Notes: a model not told the origin generated them from the sequence alone. Numbered from the stretch's first letter, positions 32,653-43,096 are shown. The stretch: DNA of 64,000 bases from Accumulibacter sp. (GCF_029255285.1 NZ_JAPUVI010000112.1:32963-96962), one strand, 5' to 3'. Numbers and translations are program-made.

Positions 32653-34067
32653 AAGTGACTGTCATTGGTACCGGCTACGTTGGCCTCGTGACCGGCGTCT
32701 GCCTGTCGGAAATGGGCAACCACGTCGTCTGTCTGGATGTGGACGAAGGCAAGATCGCGGTCCTCAATGCTGGGGGGCTCCCGATTCACGAGCCGGGCCT
32801 GGGCGAGATGATGCGCCGCAACGTCGCGGCTGGACGGCTGCAGTTCACCAACGACATCGTCGCCGCCGTGCACCACGGAACGCTGCAGTTCATCAGCGTC
32901 GGTACGCCGCCCGACGAGGACGGTTCGGCCGATCTCCAGTACGTGCTCGCTGCCGCGTCCGGCATCGGCCGGCACATGACCGACTACAAGGTGATCGTCG
33001 ACAAGAGCACGGTGCCGGTGGGTACCGCCGATCGCGTTCGGGCGGCAGTACAGGAGGTGCTCGCCGAACGCGGGGTGAGCATCGACTTCGCGGTCGTCAG
33101 CAATCCCGAGTTTTTGAAGGAGGGTGCCGCAGTCGAGGACTTCATGCGCCCCGACCGCATCATCATCGGTGCCGACGATGAACGCGCGCGGCTGCTGATG
33201 CGGGCGATCTACGCGCCTTTTTCGCGTAACCGCGAGAAACTGCTGCTGATGGATACGCGTAGCGCCGAGCTTACCAAGTACGCGGCCAATGCCATGCTGG
33301 CGACGCGAATCAGCTTCATGAACGAACTGGCACGGCTCGCCGAGCGCGTCGGTGCCGATATCGAACGGGTGCGCCTCGGCATCGGCAGCGATCCGCGCAT
33401 CGGTTCACACTTCCTCTACGCCGGAACCGGCTACGGCGGCTCGTGCTTCCCAAAGGATCTGAAGGCGCTGGTGCGTACCGGCCATGCTTTCGGCATCGAC
33501 CTGCGCGTGCTGGCGGCCGTCGAAGCGGTCAACGAGACTCAGAAGCGCGTCTTGGTGGAAAAGGTCGTCTTCCGTTTTGGCGAAGAACTGCAGAGCCGCC
33601 GCTTTGCCGTCTGGGGGCTGGCATTCAAGCCGGACACGGACGACATGCGCGAAGCGCCGAGCCGGGTCATCGTAAACGAGCTGTTGCGCCGCGGCGCCAC
33701 GGTCTGCGCCTACGACCCGGTGGCGATGGACGAGGCGCGACGGGTGTTTGGCGATCGGCCGGGACTGAGTTTTGCGACCCATCAGGCGGAGGCCCTGCGC
33801 GACGCCGATGCGTTGCTGATCGTCACAGAATGGCGCGAGTTCAAGAGCCCGGATTTCGAGCAGATGCGGGCGCTGCTCAAACAGCCGCTGATTTTCGACG
33901 GTCGCAACCTGTTCGACCCGGCATTGGTGCGCAGCCTGGGGATCGAGTATTGCGCGATCGGGCATGGCGTGTCGCTACCGGCGCTCGGCACCGCTACGGA
34001 TGACGTCAAGGGCAACGGCTGCGGGTGGGCTTCCGGGAGCGGGCCATCGCTCGCGCGCCTGCCCTGA
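32649..34067 (+). CDS. UDP-glucose 6-dehydrogenase
   Basis: Oxidises UDP-glucose to UDP-glucuronate with two NAD+. The 472-residue protein begins with the NAD fold [20 protein letters not shown], has [11 protein letters not shown] near 118, [19 protein letters not shown] near 152, the Lys in [19 protein letters not shown] near 208, and the catalytic cysteine in [16 protein letters not shown] near 264. ATG 32649 overlaps the epimerase stop (ATGA). The final 25 residues are Gly/Ser-rich. Ugd/TuaD/Ugdh names are all used for this family. Confidence 0.96.
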   Translation: MKVTVIGTGYVGLVTGVCLSEMGNHVVCLDVDEGKIAVLNAGGLPIHEPGLGEMMRRNVAAGRLQFTNDIVAAVHHGTLQFISVGTPPDEDGSADLQYVLAAASGIGRHMTDYKVIVDKSTVPVGTADRVRAAVQEVLAERGVSIDFAVVSNPEFLKEGAAVEDFMRPDRIIIGADDERARLLMRAIYAPFSRNREKLLLMDTRSAELTKYAANAMLATRISFMNELARLAERVGADIERVRLGIGSDPRIGSHFLYAGTGYGGSCFPKDLKALVRTGHAFGIDLRVLAAVEAVNETQKRVLVEKVVFRFGEELQSRRFAVWGLAFKPDTDDMREAPSRVIVNELLRRGATVCAYDPVAMDEARRVFGDRPGLSFATHQAEALRDADALLIVTEWREFKSPDFEQMRALLKQPLIFDGRNLFDPALVRSLGIEYCAIGHGVSLPALGTATDDVKGNGCGWASGSGPSLARLP

Positions 34068-34172
34068 AACCCGCTGGCCGGCGGGCCGGCAGGCAGCCGC
34101 GCTGTGTTGGAGTCCCGGCGAGCCTCAGGTGGCCGGAGTGATGACGCGGCGGCATGCTAGAATCGGCCTCCC

Positions 34173-34373
34173 ATGAACCTGTTGATCAACGGCGAAAGCC
34201 GCGAATTTCCCTCGTCACTGACCGTCGCCGAACTGCTGACGGTACTCGACCACGCCGGCAAGCGGATCGCCGTTGAGCGTAACGGTGAAATCGTCGCCCG
34301 CGGTCGCCATGCCGAAACGCACTTGGCCGACGGCGACCGGATAGAGATCGTCGTCGCCGTCGGCGGCGGCTGA
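34173..34373 (+). CDS. thiS: Thiamine biosynthesis sulfur carrier protein ThiS
   Basis: A 66-residue ubiquitin-like sulfur carrier. It ends in VAVGGG, so the C-terminal di-glycine that becomes a thiocarboxylate is present. The fold signature INGESREFP, then [20 protein letters not shown] and GDRIEIV is intact. First gene of the thiS-thiG-trmB group; no TPP riboswitch was seen in the 105 bases upstream. Confidence 0.95.
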   Translation: MNLLINGESREFPSSLTVAELLTVLDHAGKRIAVERNGEIVARGRHAETHLADGDRIEIVVAVGGG

Positions 34374-34396
34374 ACATACTGCGAATCGAAAGACTC

Positions 34397-35191
34397 ATGA
34401 CTTCCTCTCCTCACAGTCTGACGGTAGCCGGTCGGACCTACCGCTCGCGCCTGCTGGTTGGCACCGGCAAATACAAGGATTTCGCCGAGACACGAGCGGC
34501 GATCGATGCCTCCGGCGCGGAAATCATCACCGTTGCCATTCGCCGTACCAACATCGGGCAGACGGCGGGCGAAGCAAATCTGCTCGACGTCCTGCCACCA
34601 TCGCAGTTCACTATCCTGCCGAACACGGCAGGCTGCTATACGGCGACCGACGCCGTACGCACGTTGCGCCTGGGGCGCGAATTGCTCGACGGGCATGCCT
34701 TGTGCAAGCTCGAGGTGTTGGGCGATCCAAACAGCCTCTTTCCGAACATGCCGGAAACGCTGAAGGCGGCGGAAATCCTGGTCAAAGAGGGTTTCGCGGT
34801 GATGGTCTACTGCGCCGACGATCCGATCCAGGCGAGAATGCTGGAGGAGATCGGTTGCGTCGCGATCATGCCGCTGGCTTCGCTGATCGGCTCCGGCATG
34901 GGCATCGTCAACCCGTGGAGTCTGCGCCTGATCATTGATCAGGCGAAGGTGCCGGTGCTCGTCGACGCCGGTGTCGGCACGGCGTCCGACGCGGCGATCG
35001 CCATGGAGCTGGGTTGCGACGGCGTGCTGATGAACACCGCCATCGCGCACGCCCGCGATCCGCGGTTGATGGCCAGCGCCATGAAGAAGGCCGTCGAGGC
35101 TGGGCGCGAAGCTTTCCTTGCCGGCCGCATGCCGCGCAAGTACTACTCGGCGGATCCTTCGTCGCCGACCACCGGACTGATCGGCTCCTAG
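34397..35191 (+). CDS. thiG: Thiazole synthase
   Basis: Forms the thiazole phosphate ring from deoxyxylulose phosphate, dehydroglycine and ThiS-thiocarboxylate. The 264-residue TIM barrel has [13 protein letters not shown] near 16, [13 protein letters not shown] near 72, the active-site lysine region LCKLEVLGD near 100, and [20 protein letters not shown] near 190, ending in a typical [12 protein letters not shown]. Directly follows thiS. Confidence 0.97.
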   Translation: MTSSPHSLTVAGRTYRSRLLVGTGKYKDFAETRAAIDASGAEIITVAIRRTNIGQTAGEANLLDVLPPSQFTILPNTAGCYTATDAVRTLRLGRELLDGHALCKLEVLGDPNSLFPNMPETLKAAEILVKEGFAVMVYCADDPIQARMLEEIGCVAIMPLASLIGSGMGIVNPWSLRLIIDQAKVPVLVDAGVGTASDAAIAMELGCDGVLMNTAIAHARDPRLMASAMKKAVEAGREAFLAGRMPRKYYSADPSSPTTGLIGS

Positions 35192-35193
35192 CC

Positions 35194-35940
35194 ATGGCAG
35201 GTGGCGGGAACGTTGGCGCCGGCGTTCGGGAACGCGCCTCCATCCGTAGTTTCGTCCTTCGCCAGGGACGGCTGTCGAATGCCCAGCAACGCTATCGCGA
35301 CGCGATGATGGCAAAGATCGGCGTGCCCTACAGCGCAGCGCCTGTCGATCTCGACGCGCTGTTCGGACGGAGCGCGCCGCAGATTCTCGAAATCGGTTTC
35401 GGCATGGGCGAGACATCGGCGGCGATCGCCGCCAGTCATCCCGAAAATGATTATCTCGGCATCGAAGTTCACACGCCGGGAGTCGGCAGCCTGTGCAAGC
35501 TGGTCGCCGAACTGGGGCTAAGGAATCAGCGCATCATCCAGCACGACGCGGTCGAGGTACTGCGCGACATGATCACCCCTGCTTCGCTGGCCGGGATACA
35601 TGTCTTCTTCCCCGACCCCTGGCCGAAAAAGCGTCATCACAAGCGGCGCCTGTTGCAGCCGCCCTTCGTCGCGCTGCTCGCCAGCCGCTTGCAAGCCGGT
35701 GGCTATCTGCACTGCGCGACCGATTGGGAAGACTACGCGCGGCAGATGCTCGCCGTGCTGTCGGCTGAAGCACGACTCGCGAACACGGCGCCGGACTACG
35801 CGCCGCGTTCCGACCATCGTCCGCAAACGAAATTCGAGCAGCGCGGCCTGCGCCTCGGGCACGGCGTGTGGGATCTGGTCTTTGTCAGGAAGCCAGAGTC
35901 AGTCGAGACGAAAAATGACCGGCAGGATGAACTCGCGTGA
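35194..35940 (+). CDS. trmB: tRNA (guanine-N7)-methyltransferase
   Basis: Makes m7G46 in tRNA. The 248-residue protein has [14 protein letters not shown] near 20, the SAM motif [15 protein letters not shown] near 68, [12 protein letters not shown], the family signature [20 protein letters not shown] near 145, and TDWEDYA near 180. ATG 35194 is 2 bases after the thiG stop. Its last 14 codons overlap the end of the convergent tonB gene. Confidence 0.95.
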   Translation: MAGGGNVGAGVRERASIRSFVLRQGRLSNAQQRYRDAMMAKIGVPYSAAPVDLDALFGRSAPQILEIGFGMGETSAAIAASHPENDYLGIEVHTPGVGSLCKLVAELGLRNQRIIQHDAVEVLRDMITPASLAGIHVFFPDPWPKKRHHKRRLLQPPFVALLASRLQAGGYLHCATDWEDYARQMLAVLSAEARLANTAPDYAPRSDHRPQTKFEQRGLRLGHGVWDLVFVRKPESVETKNDRQDELA

Positions 35941-36426
35941 CTGAGCCCAGTTCACGCGACTCATCGCCCAGGCCGCCCGCACCGCGGCCTTATCGAGAAT
36001 CGGTTGGCCACTGCTGCTGGCCACCCCAACGTCGAGAATGCTGCCGTCTTCGCCTAGCGTCAGCATCAGGCGGACTTCGCCTTCGAGGCCGCGAGCGATC
36101 GCTTCCGGCGGATAGTACAAGTGTTGCGAAAGTTTGCGCTGCGCGGCGTCGACGCTACGCTTGGCCGTCGTCTTGTCAGCTGGCGAGGCGGTGCGTGCGG
36201 CCGGCGCGGGGGGGGGTGGCTTGACATGCGGAGGAATCTTGTCGGTCGCCAGGGTGTTCTTCAGCAAGGCGTCGTCGGTGGCCGGTAGCCGCTTGGCCGG
36301 CAGGCGCAGTGACGCTTCGAGCGACGGGCGCACCGGCGCGGCGCCGAGTTTGAGGGCGTCCGGCAGCAGAAGGCTGGCGTGCAAGGCAAGCGAAACCGCG
36401 AAAGCGGGAATCAGGCGGGACCACAT
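35899..36426 (-). CDS. TonB C-terminal-domain protein
   Basis: A 175-residue energy-transducer-like protein. An N-terminal helix ([20 protein letters not shown]), a short Pro/Ala/Thr linker containing [11 protein letters not shown], and a C-terminal TonB domain ([20 protein letters not shown], then [20 protein letters not shown]). It is shorter than classical TonB and has no exbB/exbD beside it. ATG 36426 is preferred; the frame upstream to 36519 is the shadow of the divergent gene. Overlaps trmB tail to tail. Confidence 0.85.
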   Translation of the reverse strand: MWSRLIPAFAVSLALHASLLLPDALKLGAAPVRPSLEASLRLPAKRLPATDDALLKNTLATDKIPPHVKPPPPAPAARTASPADKTTAKRSVDAAQRKLSQHLYYPPEAIARGLEGEVRLMLTLGEDGSILDVGVASSSGQPILDKAAVRAAWAMSRVNWAQSREFILPVIFRLD

Positions 36427-36438
36427 TGATCCGCCATT

Positions 36439-37659
36439 GTGAGGCAAAACGACAACGTGCAACACGCTAAAGCGAGCCGTGCGGCGGGTGTGGCCCATTT
36501 CGCCTGGCGCGCGCTGCACCAGGTCTTGGTCGCCGGTTCCCGCTGGCTAGGACTGTGGCTGCTTGTCGGTACCGTCTGGGCACAGGCGCCGGCGCCCGAT
36601 CCGATCACTTTCGAGTATGCCATCGAGCGCGGCGATCTGCGCAAGGTCAAGCGCTGGCTCGACGAGGGACTGGACCCGGAGTACCAGGCGGCGCATATCG
36701 GCAGCGGCCTGATGGTGGCCGCCTGGCATGGCAACATCGAAATGATGGCGCTGTTCGTCGAGCGAGGCGCCGACCTGCGGCGCAACAACCGGAACGGCGA
36801 GCAGGCGTTGCAACTCGCTGCCTGGGGTGGGCATCTCGAGGCCGTCAAGTGGCTTCTCGAGCGCGGAGCGCCGCTCGACCGTCAGGGCAACCAGTGGGGC
36901 GCGTTGCACTACGCGGTTTTCAACGGCCACGGCAAGGTGGTGAGCGATCTTCTGGCGCGCGGCGCCAACGTCAATGCCCGCTCGCCGAACGGCTCGACAC
37001 CGCTGATGATGGCCGCCCGCGAGGGACACCAGGAACTCGCCAGGAGCCTGCTCGAAGCCGGGGCCAACACCGGACTGCAGAGTGATTGGGGCGATACGGC
37101 GGTGACCATGGCGATGCGCTACAACCATCTGCGCCTGGCGAAGATGATCTCTTCGCCGGAGGAGTTCGCGATCGCCGTCAAGGCGCCGCCGGCGAGCGTC
37201 GGCGAAGCGGTCCGCTCGGCGTCGGTGCCGCGCGAGATCGACGAACTCATGAAGCAGATCCGTGCTGCCGAGGCCGAAGGTCGGCCGAGTGAAGACTTGC
37301 ATCGCAAGCTGCTGGCCGCGGTCAACGCCATGAAGGAGGCCGGGGTGGCAGCCGCTGCCCCGCGGCCGGTGCCGCGCCCGTATCAACCGCGATCTATGGT
37401 GATCACCGCCCGACGGGGTCAGCCGGGTGCCGAACGCGCCCAGTTGGTCGTCGACGGCAAGCCTGTCGTCCCGCCAGTCGCGGCGCCCAACGCCGCGCCG
37501 CAGACGCCACCGACGGCGGGATCGGCGAAAGCACGTCGCTTGGCTGCCGCGCGAGTATCCGATCTGCTGCGCCAGATTCGTCTCGCTGAAGCGCAGGAGC
37601 AGCCGGCCGACGAACTCCGGCGGCAGCTTGACCTGGCGGTCGAAGCGATGAAGCGCTAG
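36439..37659 (+). CDS. Ankyrin-repeat protein with duplicated C-terminal helical motif
   Basis: A probable secreted or membrane-tethered protein of up to 406 residues. A hydrophobic segment at about 31-48 (GSRWLGLWLLVGTVWAQA) resembles a signal peptide. Five to six ankyrin repeats follow at about 56-235 (GLMVAAWHGNIEMMALFVER, NGEQALQLAAWGGHLEAVKW, STPLMMAAREGHQELARSLL). After them a 33-residue motif occurs twice: DELMKQIRAAEAEGRPSEDL near 271 and SDLLRQIRLAEAQEQPADEL near 375, each ending in AMK, with a Pro-rich linker between. GTG 36439 is only 12 bases from divergent tonB, so a later start such as GTG 36490 is possible. Partner unknown. Confidence 0.85.
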   Translation: MRQNDNVQHAKASRAAGVAHFAWRALHQVLVAGSRWLGLWLLVGTVWAQAPAPDPITFEYAIERGDLRKVKRWLDEGLDPEYQAAHIGSGLMVAAWHGNIEMMALFVERGADLRRNNRNGEQALQLAAWGGHLEAVKWLLERGAPLDRQGNQWGALHYAVFNGHGKVVSDLLARGANVNARSPNGSTPLMMAAREGHQELARSLLEAGANTGLQSDWGDTAVTMAMRYNHLRLAKMISSPEEFAIAVKAPPASVGEAVRSASVPREIDELMKQIRAAEAEGRPSEDLHRKLLAAVNAMKEAGVAAAAPRPVPRPYQPRSMVITARRGQPGAERAQLVVDGKPVVPPVAAPNAAPQTPPTAGSAKARRLAAARVSDLLRQIRLAEAQEQPADELRRQLDLAVEAMKR

Positions 37660-37705
37660 CCGCTGGGGCCTCGGCGACCTTGTTGTCGACGACCGGCGCG
37701 CGCCG

Positions 37706-38953
37706 TCAGGCCCGCTCGGCGAGAAAACCCTGCAGCAGTCGATTGAGAAAGCGTCGGCCGCGATCGGTCGGTGCAATGTGTTCGCCCCGGCGCTCGAGCA
37801 GTCCCTCTTTTTCCGCCTGCTGCAGTTGCTTCTCGATACTCCGCAACGACCAGGCTGTACGCGTCGCGAAGAGCGGCGCGGCAAAGCCGTCGATCAGGCG
37901 TAGCGCGTTCATCATGAATTCGCCAGGCAAATCCGCCGGGTCGACGGCGAATTCCTCCTGCAACGGTGTTCCGGCGGCGACCTTGACCAGGTATTGCTCC
38001 GGCCGCTTCCAGCGCATCTGGCGCAGCACGCGATCGCGCAGCGTGAGCTTGCTGTGCGCGCCGGCACCGATTCCCAGGTAATCGCCGAAATGCCAGTAGT
38101 TGAGGTTGTGCCGGCACTCGCGGCCGGGTTGGGCAAAGGCCGACGTTTCGTAGTGTCGATAGCCCGCGGCAGCGAGCTTGGCCTCGATGGCATCCTGCAT
38201 GTCGGCACAGTCGTCGGCATCAGGAAGCGCCGGCGGCCGGGCCGCGAAAGCGGTGTTCGCCTCGATCGTGAGTTGATAGCAGGAGAGATGCGGTGGCGCA
38301 AACGAGAGCGCGAGGTCGATGTCCTCGACCGCCTCGGTCAGCGCCTGGCCGGGCAGACCATACATCAGATCGAGATTGAAGTTGTCGAAGTAGCGGATGG
38401 CCTCGACGATGGCCGTTTTCGCCTGGTGGCCGTCGTGGATCCGGCCGAGCGACTCGAGGTGATGCGGGTTGAAGCTTTGAATTCCCAGCGACAGGCGGTT
38501 GACGCCAGCGGCGCGGAAAGCCGCGAACTTCTCGCGCTCGATGGTCCCCGGGTTGGCTTCCAGAGTGATCTCGGCGTTTGGCAGCAGGGGCAGGCGGCTG
38601 CGCACGGCGGCCAGCAGTTCGTCGACGGCGGCGCCCGACAGCAGGCTGGGCGTTCCGCCGCCGAGAAAGACGCTGTCGACACGGCGGCCCCAAACCAGGG
38701 GCAAGGCAGACTCGAGGTCGCCAAGCAAAGCGGCGAGGTACTCGCGCTCAGGAATCGCCGCCGGCTCGCGAGGCATTTTGCTGTCGGCCGACAGGGCATG
38801 CGAATTGAAGTCGCAATAGGGACACTTGCGCACGCACCACGGAACATGAACGTACAGCGCCAATGGGGGCGGGCGGCGGAAGCCGATCTCGTCGGTCGAC
38901 GCTGGCGGCTGCCGGCGCAGCGGGATGATCGTCCGGCCGCTGCCGCCGGGCAT
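37706..38953 (-). CDS. hemW: Radical SAM heme chaperone HemW
   Basis: A 415-residue protein that binds heme for insertion into target proteins; not a coproporphyrinogen dehydrogenase. The radical SAM cluster motif is CVRKCPYCDF near 45 (CxxxCxxC), followed by FLGGGTPSLLS and LEANPGTIE, RLSLGIQSFNPHHL, DLMYGLPGQ and the HemW-type NYWHFGDYLGIGAGAHS; HemN's extra N-terminal cysteine part is missing. ATG 38953 shares a base with the rdgB stop. Last gene of the five-gene minus-strand operon. Confidence 0.94.
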   Translation of the reverse strand: MPGGSGRTIIPLRRQPPASTDEIGFRRPPPLALYVHVPWCVRKCPYCDFNSHALSADSKMPREPAAIPEREYLAALLGDLESALPLVWGRRVDSVFLGGGTPSLLSGAAVDELLAAVRSRLPLLPNAEITLEANPGTIEREKFAAFRAAGVNRLSLGIQSFNPHHLESLGRIHDGHQAKTAIVEAIRYFDNFNLDLMYGLPGQALTEAVEDIDLALSFAPPHLSCYQLTIEANTAFAARPPALPDADDCADMQDAIEAKLAAAGYRHYETSAFAQPGRECRHNLNYWHFGDYLGIGAGAHSKLTLRDRVLRQMRWKRPEQYLVKVAAGTPLQEEFAVDPADLPGEFMMNALRLIDGFAAPLFATRTAWSLRSIEKQLQQAEKEGLLERRGEHIAPTDRGRRFLNRLLQGFLAERA

Positions 38954-39540
38954 CAGCGACGTGCCTGCAGACGCTCGACGAGACGGGCCAAGGCCTGGCC
39001 GCGGTGCGAGCGGCGATTCTTCTCCGCGGCATCGAGTTCGGCGGCGCTCTTGTCCAATTCGCGGATGTAGAACAGGGGATCGTAGCCGAAACCGTCGTCG
39101 CCGCGTGCCGCCGAAAGGATCTCGCCGTGCCACTCGCCTTCGGCAATGATGGGCTGCGGATCGTCGGGGTGACGGACGAAAACGATGACCGAAACGAAGT
39201 GCGCCGTGCGCTGGCGATTGCCGCCGAGTTCGCGCAACAACTTCTCGTTGTTGCGGGCATCGGATTTCGGCTCGCCAGCGTAGCGCGCCGACCAGACGCC
39301 CGGCGCACCGCCAAAGGCATCGACGCACAAGCCGGAGTCATCGGCCAGCGCCGGCAAGCCGGCGATCTGCGAGGCGTGGCGGGCTTTCGCCAGCGCGTTT
39401 TCGACGAAGGTGCCGTGCGGCTCCTCGACCTCGGGAATCCCCAAGTCACCCTGTGCGATGAGTTGCCAGCCGAGCGGGGCGAGAATCGCGTCGAGTTCCG
39501 CGAGTTTCTTGACGTTGTTCGAAGCCAGTACGAGTTTCAT
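38953..39540 (-). CDS. rdgB: XTP/dITP (non-canonical purine NTP) pyrophosphatase
   Basis: Removes ITP and XTP from the nucleotide pool. The 195-residue Ham1 protein has [16 protein letters not shown] near 4, [14 protein letters not shown] near 44, the catalytic [20 protein letters not shown] near 67, and [10 protein letters not shown] near 150. ATG 39540 overlaps the rph stop by four bases. Confidence 0.95.
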   Translation of the reverse strand: MKLVLASNNVKKLAELDAILAPLGWQLIAQGDLGIPEVEEPHGTFVENALAKARHASQIAGLPALADDSGLCVDAFGGAPGVWSARYAGEPKSDARNNEKLLRELGGNRQRTAHFVSVIVFVRHPDDPQPIIAEGEWHGEILSAARGDDGFGYDPLFYIRELDKSAAELDAAEKNRRSHRGQALARLVERLQARR

Positions 39541-40253
39541 GAGGCCAACGCCGACTTTTGTTGGGCGATCAACTGACCGATGCCAGCCTCGGCCAAGTCG
39601 AGCAGATCGTTCATCTGGGAACGCGTGAACGGATCGCCTTCGGCCGTCCCCTGAAGCTCGACAATCCCTCCCTGGCCGGTCATCACGACATTCATGTCGG
39701 TATCGCAGCTCGCATCCTCGGAGTAATCGAGATCGAGCACGGCGAGCCCACGATAGATGCCGACCGAAACTGCCGCAACATGATCGAGCAACGGGCTCGT
39801 GGCGACCCGGCCGACCCTGACGAGATGCGCGCAAGCGTCGTGCAACGCCAGCCAGGCACCCGTGATGGCGGCACAGCGCGTACCGCCGTCGGCTTGCAGA
39901 ACGTCGCAGTCGAGGGTGATCTGACGTTCGCCGAGCGCCTTGAGATTGGTCACCGCGCGCAGCGCACGACCGATCAGCCGCTGGATTTCCAGACTTCGGC
40001 CGCTTTGCTTGCCTTTTGCCGCTTCACGATGCGTACGCGTGTGCGTCGACCGAGGCAGCATGCCGTATTCGGCCGTCACCCAGCCCTGTCCGGCACCACG
40101 CAGGAAATGCGGCACGGACTCATCGACGCTGGCCGTGCACAAGACACGCGTGTCGCCGACCTCGATCAGCACCGAGCCCTCGGCGTGCCGAGTGAAGCGG
40201 CGCGTCAGGCGAACCGCGCGCAGTTGCGAGGGTTGACGTTGGCTGGGACGCAT
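39537..40253 (-). CDS. rph: Ribonuclease PH
   Basis: Phosphorolytic 3'-5' exoribonuclease that trims tRNA 3' ends. The 238-residue protein has [20 protein letters not shown] near 15, [20 protein letters not shown] near 57, the phosphate-binding GRALRAV, and [19 protein letters not shown] near 114, with [20 protein letters not shown] near 170. It is full length, unlike the frameshifted copy in some E. coli K-12 strains. Between the PP2C and rdgB genes. Confidence 0.96.
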   Translation of the reverse strand: MRPSQRQPSQLRAVRLTRRFTRHAEGSVLIEVGDTRVLCTASVDESVPHFLRGAGQGWVTAEYGMLPRSTHTRTHREAAKGKQSGRSLEIQRLIGRALRAVTNLKALGERQITLDCDVLQADGGTRCAAITGAWLALHDACAHLVRVGRVATSPLLDHVAAVSVGIYRGLAVLDLDYSEDASCDTDMNVVMTGQGGIVELQGTAEGDPFTRSQMNDLLDLAEAGIGQLIAQQKSALAS

Positions 40254-40261
40254 GCGGACTC

Positions 40262-41179
40262 CTATTTGTACTTCTGTATGGTCGAACGTATCTCTTCGAT
40301 GGCGAGTTCGATTTCGTCCTCTGTCAGCTCGGTCTTGGCGTCCGGGTTGCGCCCGAACTCATCGAGTCGCGTCGTCACCGTATCGCGTGGCATCGTTTTG
40401 GTCGATATCACGCTGTTGCCTCCCGTGCTACCGTCATTGTAGGTGTCCTGCCAGCGCACGGTGATGATCGACAAGTTGTCGGCCGTCGGACCGCCACGGG
40501 CTTCCGCCTGGCCCATCAACGACGGCACCGCGCGCATCAGATCGGCAGTCTTCAGCGCCAGCGCCAGCACATCGCCCGGCAGCCCGCTCCAGACACCGTC
40601 GGTGCACAGGACCAAGACGTCACCCGCCTCCAGAGTCATCTTGTGGGAAAAGGTGATTTCCGGCGTCTGTTGCCCGCCCAGGCAGCCATAGATCTTGTTG
40701 CGATCGGGGTGAGCGTGCACCTGATCTTCGCTGATTACTCCCTGGTCAACCAGCAAGCGAACGCGCGAGTGATCCTTGGTCTGCGCCAGCACCCTGCCGT
40801 CCCGCAACAGGTAGAGGCGCGAGTCGCCCGAGTGCGCCCAGTACGCGACATTGTTCTGGACGATGCAGGCGACGCAGGTTGTGCGCGGGGAATCCTGCAG
40901 GTGATGCGTGCCGGCAAAGTCGAGAATCCCGCGGTGGGCGTTGAGCATCCCCTTCTGCAAGAACATGAAGGGGTCACGAATACGCGGCCTGAACTCGCGC
41001 TTGAAAGCCTCGGTCAAAGTCTGTACGGCGATCTGTGCCGCTACCTCGCCATAATAGTGGCCACCCATGCCGTCGGCGACGACCATGAGCAGCGCGTCAC
41101 GCGAATAGCAATGGGCCAGCCGGTCCTCGTTGTTGGCCCGCTTGCCGACCCGGGTTTCCTGATAGATCGTGAACTTCAT
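40262..41179 (-). CDS. PP2C-family Ser/Thr protein phosphatase
   Basis: A 305-residue cytosolic metal-dependent phosphatase, counterpart of the adjacent kinase. The PP2C motifs are [11 protein letters not shown] near 14, [16 protein letters not shown] near 35 with the metal Asp-Gly, [31 protein letters not shown] near 195 and [12 protein letters not shown] near 240. The last 55 residues are an acidic extension. ATG 41179 overlaps the kinase stop. Confidence 0.93.
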   Translation of the reverse strand: MKFTIYQETRVGKRANNEDRLAHCYSRDALLMVVADGMGGHYYGEVAAQIAVQTLTEAFKREFRPRIRDPFMFLQKGMLNAHRGILDFAGTHHLQDSPRTTCVACIVQNNVAYWAHSGDSRLYLLRDGRVLAQTKDHSRVRLLVDQGVISEDQVHAHPDRNKIYGCLGGQQTPEITFSHKMTLEAGDVLVLCTDGVWSGLPGDVLALALKTADLMRAVPSLMGQAEARGGPTADNLSIITVRWQDTYNDGSTGGNSVISTKTMPRDTVTTRLDEFGRNPDAKTELTEDEIELAIEEIRSTIQKYK

Positions 41180-42144
41180 GCGTCCCTGGGCTTTCTGATT
41201 TTGCCGACCATCTGCTCCAGCCAGCTTCCTTTCGCTGGCGGAGCCGGTGCGACGACCGGTTCGGTGAGCGCCTTCTGCAATGCGAAAACGCTTTGCGGAC
41301 GATAGCGATGATTGAGGCACAGGCACCAGTCTATTGTTTCCAGCAACTGGTCCGAGTACTTGCCGTCCCAGCGCACCATCGCCGGTTTGAGTTCGTCTTT
41401 TTGCAGGCGGCTGTCTGCCGGTTGCGGCGTACTGGCCGCGATGCAGGCGTACATCGAGGCGCCGACGCTGTAGATGTCGCTCCACGGACCGAGCAGTTCG
41501 CGCTGGCTGTAGTGCTCGGGCGAGGCGAAGCCCGGCGTGTACATCGGTTTGAGCATCGGCGTGTCGCAGGCCAGCGTCTGGCGCGCCGCGCCAAAGTCGA
41601 TCAGCACCGGCACATGGTCGTTGCGCATATAGATGTTCGACGGTTTGAGGTCGAGGTGGAGCAGCCTGTGCGAGTGCACTTCACGCAGGCCGTTGAGCAT
41701 CTTGGTGAAAACATTGCGAATGAAGTTTTCGGTCACACCGGCGCGGTTCTTCTGGATAAGCTCCTGCAAGGTACGCCCCTGCTCGTACTCCATCACCATG
41801 TACACCGTCTCGTTGGCACGAAAGAAGTTCAGCACGCGGATCACGTTGGGATGGGAAAGCCCAGCCAGTGCCCGTCCTTCCTCGAAGAAGCACTTCATGC
41901 CGTAGCGAAACGCGGGCAAGTGCTCTTCCGAAATGACCGGGGTCGTCCTGCCTTCGGCCCGCAAGGCCAGGGTGTTCGGCAAATATTCCTTGATCGCGAC
42001 GCGCTGCCCCTGACTGTCGGTGGCAACATAAACGATCGAAAAACCACCCAGCGATAATTGATGTTCGATGCAATACTCATCGAGCAGAAAACCGGCGGGA
42101 AGGGGGTGGTTCGCTTGTTGCGCCATCCGTATCGAGGCTATCAT
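41176..42144 (-). CDS. Eukaryotic-like Ser/Thr protein kinase (single domain)
   Basis: A 322-residue cytosolic kinase. Glycine loop LSLGGFSIVYVATD, ATP Lys in VAIKEYLP, catalytic loop HLDLKPSNIYM (Leu for the usual Arg of HRD), DFGAARQT, and SPEHYSQRELLGPWSDIYSV. There is no membrane helix or sensor domain. ATG 42144, preceded by GGAAA, is preferred to TTG 42156. It heads the operon kinase, PP2C, rph, rdgB, hemW and is divergent from yicC. Homologous clusters are known across betaproteobacteria. Confidence 0.9.
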   Translation of the reverse strand: MIASIRMAQQANHPLPAGFLLDEYCIEHQLSLGGFSIVYVATDSQGQRVAIKEYLPNTLALRAEGRTTPVISEEHLPAFRYGMKCFFEEGRALAGLSHPNVIRVLNFFRANETVYMVMEYEQGRTLQELIQKNRAGVTENFIRNVFTKMLNGLREVHSHRLLHLDLKPSNIYMRNDHVPVLIDFGAARQTLACDTPMLKPMYTPGFASPEHYSQRELLGPWSDIYSVGASMYACIAASTPQPADSRLQKDELKPAMVRWDGKYSDQLLETIDWCLCLNHRYRPQSVFALQKALTEPVVAPAPPAKGSWLEQMVGKIRKPRDA

Positions 42145-42229
42145 GGAAGTTTCCAATCATTGTCGGCGTTTTTGGGGGCGGCTGTAAAGCCGCCTGCCCA
42201 CGGCGCATCGTCAACCCGCCAGGAATTCA

Positions 42230-43096
42230 ATGATCTACAGCATGACCGGCTATGCCACCAGGACGCGTGCCGTCAAAGGTGGCGCACTGCACATCGAGCT
42301 GAAAAGCGTCAACTCGCGCTACCTGGACTGCCATTTCCGCGTCGCTGACGAGTTGCGTCTCGTCGAACCGGCGCTGCGTGAACTGATCAATGCTCGCGTT
42401 CGCCGCGGCAAGCTCGAGTGCCGTGTCAGCTTTCTTTCGGCACTTGCCACGGGGCAGCAAGCCAATTTGAATGCCGACCTGCTCGAACGCCTCAGATCGT
42501 ACGACGCGCAGGTGCGCGGCGTTCTGCCGTCGGCGGTTCCGCTGGCGGTCAACGACGTGCTGCACTGGCCGGGCATCTTTGGTGACGACGCGCTGGACCT
42601 CGACATCCTGACGCCGGCCTGTCTGGCGTTGGCCGGTGAAACGCTGGACGATTTCGCCGCCAGCCGGGCCCGCGAAGGCGCCAAGCTGGCCATGGTGATT
42701 CTCGAACGTCTCGCCTGCATGCGCGCGCTGGTGAAGCAGGTCGCGCCACGCATTCCGGCCGCCCAGGCGGCGTTCAATGACAAGCTGCGGCAACGCCTGC
42801 TGGAAGCGGTCGATACGGTAGGCGACGAGCGTATCCGGCAGGAAGTGGCGCTCTTCGCTGCACGAATCGATGTCGCCGAGGAACTGGCGCGCCTGTCCAC
42901 CCATCTCGACGAAGTCGAGCGTGTGCTCGAAACCGGCGGCGAAAGCGGCAAACGCCTGGATTTTCTGATGCAGGAGCTCAATCGCGAAGCGAATACGCTG
43001 GCTTCCAAGTCGCTCGTCGCGGAAGTCTCGCAAGCCGCGATCGAGTTCAAGCTGCTCATCGAGCAGATGCGCGAGCAGGTGCAAAACTTGGAATAG
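42230..43096 (+). CDS. yicC: YicC family endoribonuclease
   Basis: A 288-residue protein of the YicC family, members of which act as RNA endonucleases in sRNA turnover. Signature starts MIYSMTGYATRTRAVKGGAL, then LKSVNSRYLDCHFR near 24, RVRRGKLECRVSF near 58, and the highly conserved end SGKRLDFLMQELNREANTLA, then EFKLLIEQMREQVQNLE. ATG 42230. Divergent from the kinase operon. Confidence 0.94.
   Translation: MIYSMTGYATRTRAVKGGALHIELKSVNSRYLDCHFRVADELRLVEPALRELINARVRRGKLECRVSFLSALATGQQANLNADLLERLRSYDAQVRGVLPSAVPLAVNDVLHWPGIFGDDALDLDILTPACLALAGETLDDFAASRAREGAKLAMVILERLACMRALVKQVAPRIPAAQAAFNDKLRQRLLEAVDTVGDERIRQEVALFAARIDVAEELARLSTHLDEVERVLETGGESGKRLDFLMQELNREANTLASKSLVAEVSQAAIEFKLLIEQMREQVQNLE

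Noticed and set aside
34068-34172. TPP riboswitch before thiS
   Set aside because: The 105 bases contain GC-rich complementary stretches but not the conserved CUGAGA and ACCUGA thi-box elements.
37706-38953. Coproporphyrinogen III dehydrogenase HemN
   Set aside because: Length and the start of the radical SAM motif fit HemW; the HemN-specific N-terminal part is missing.
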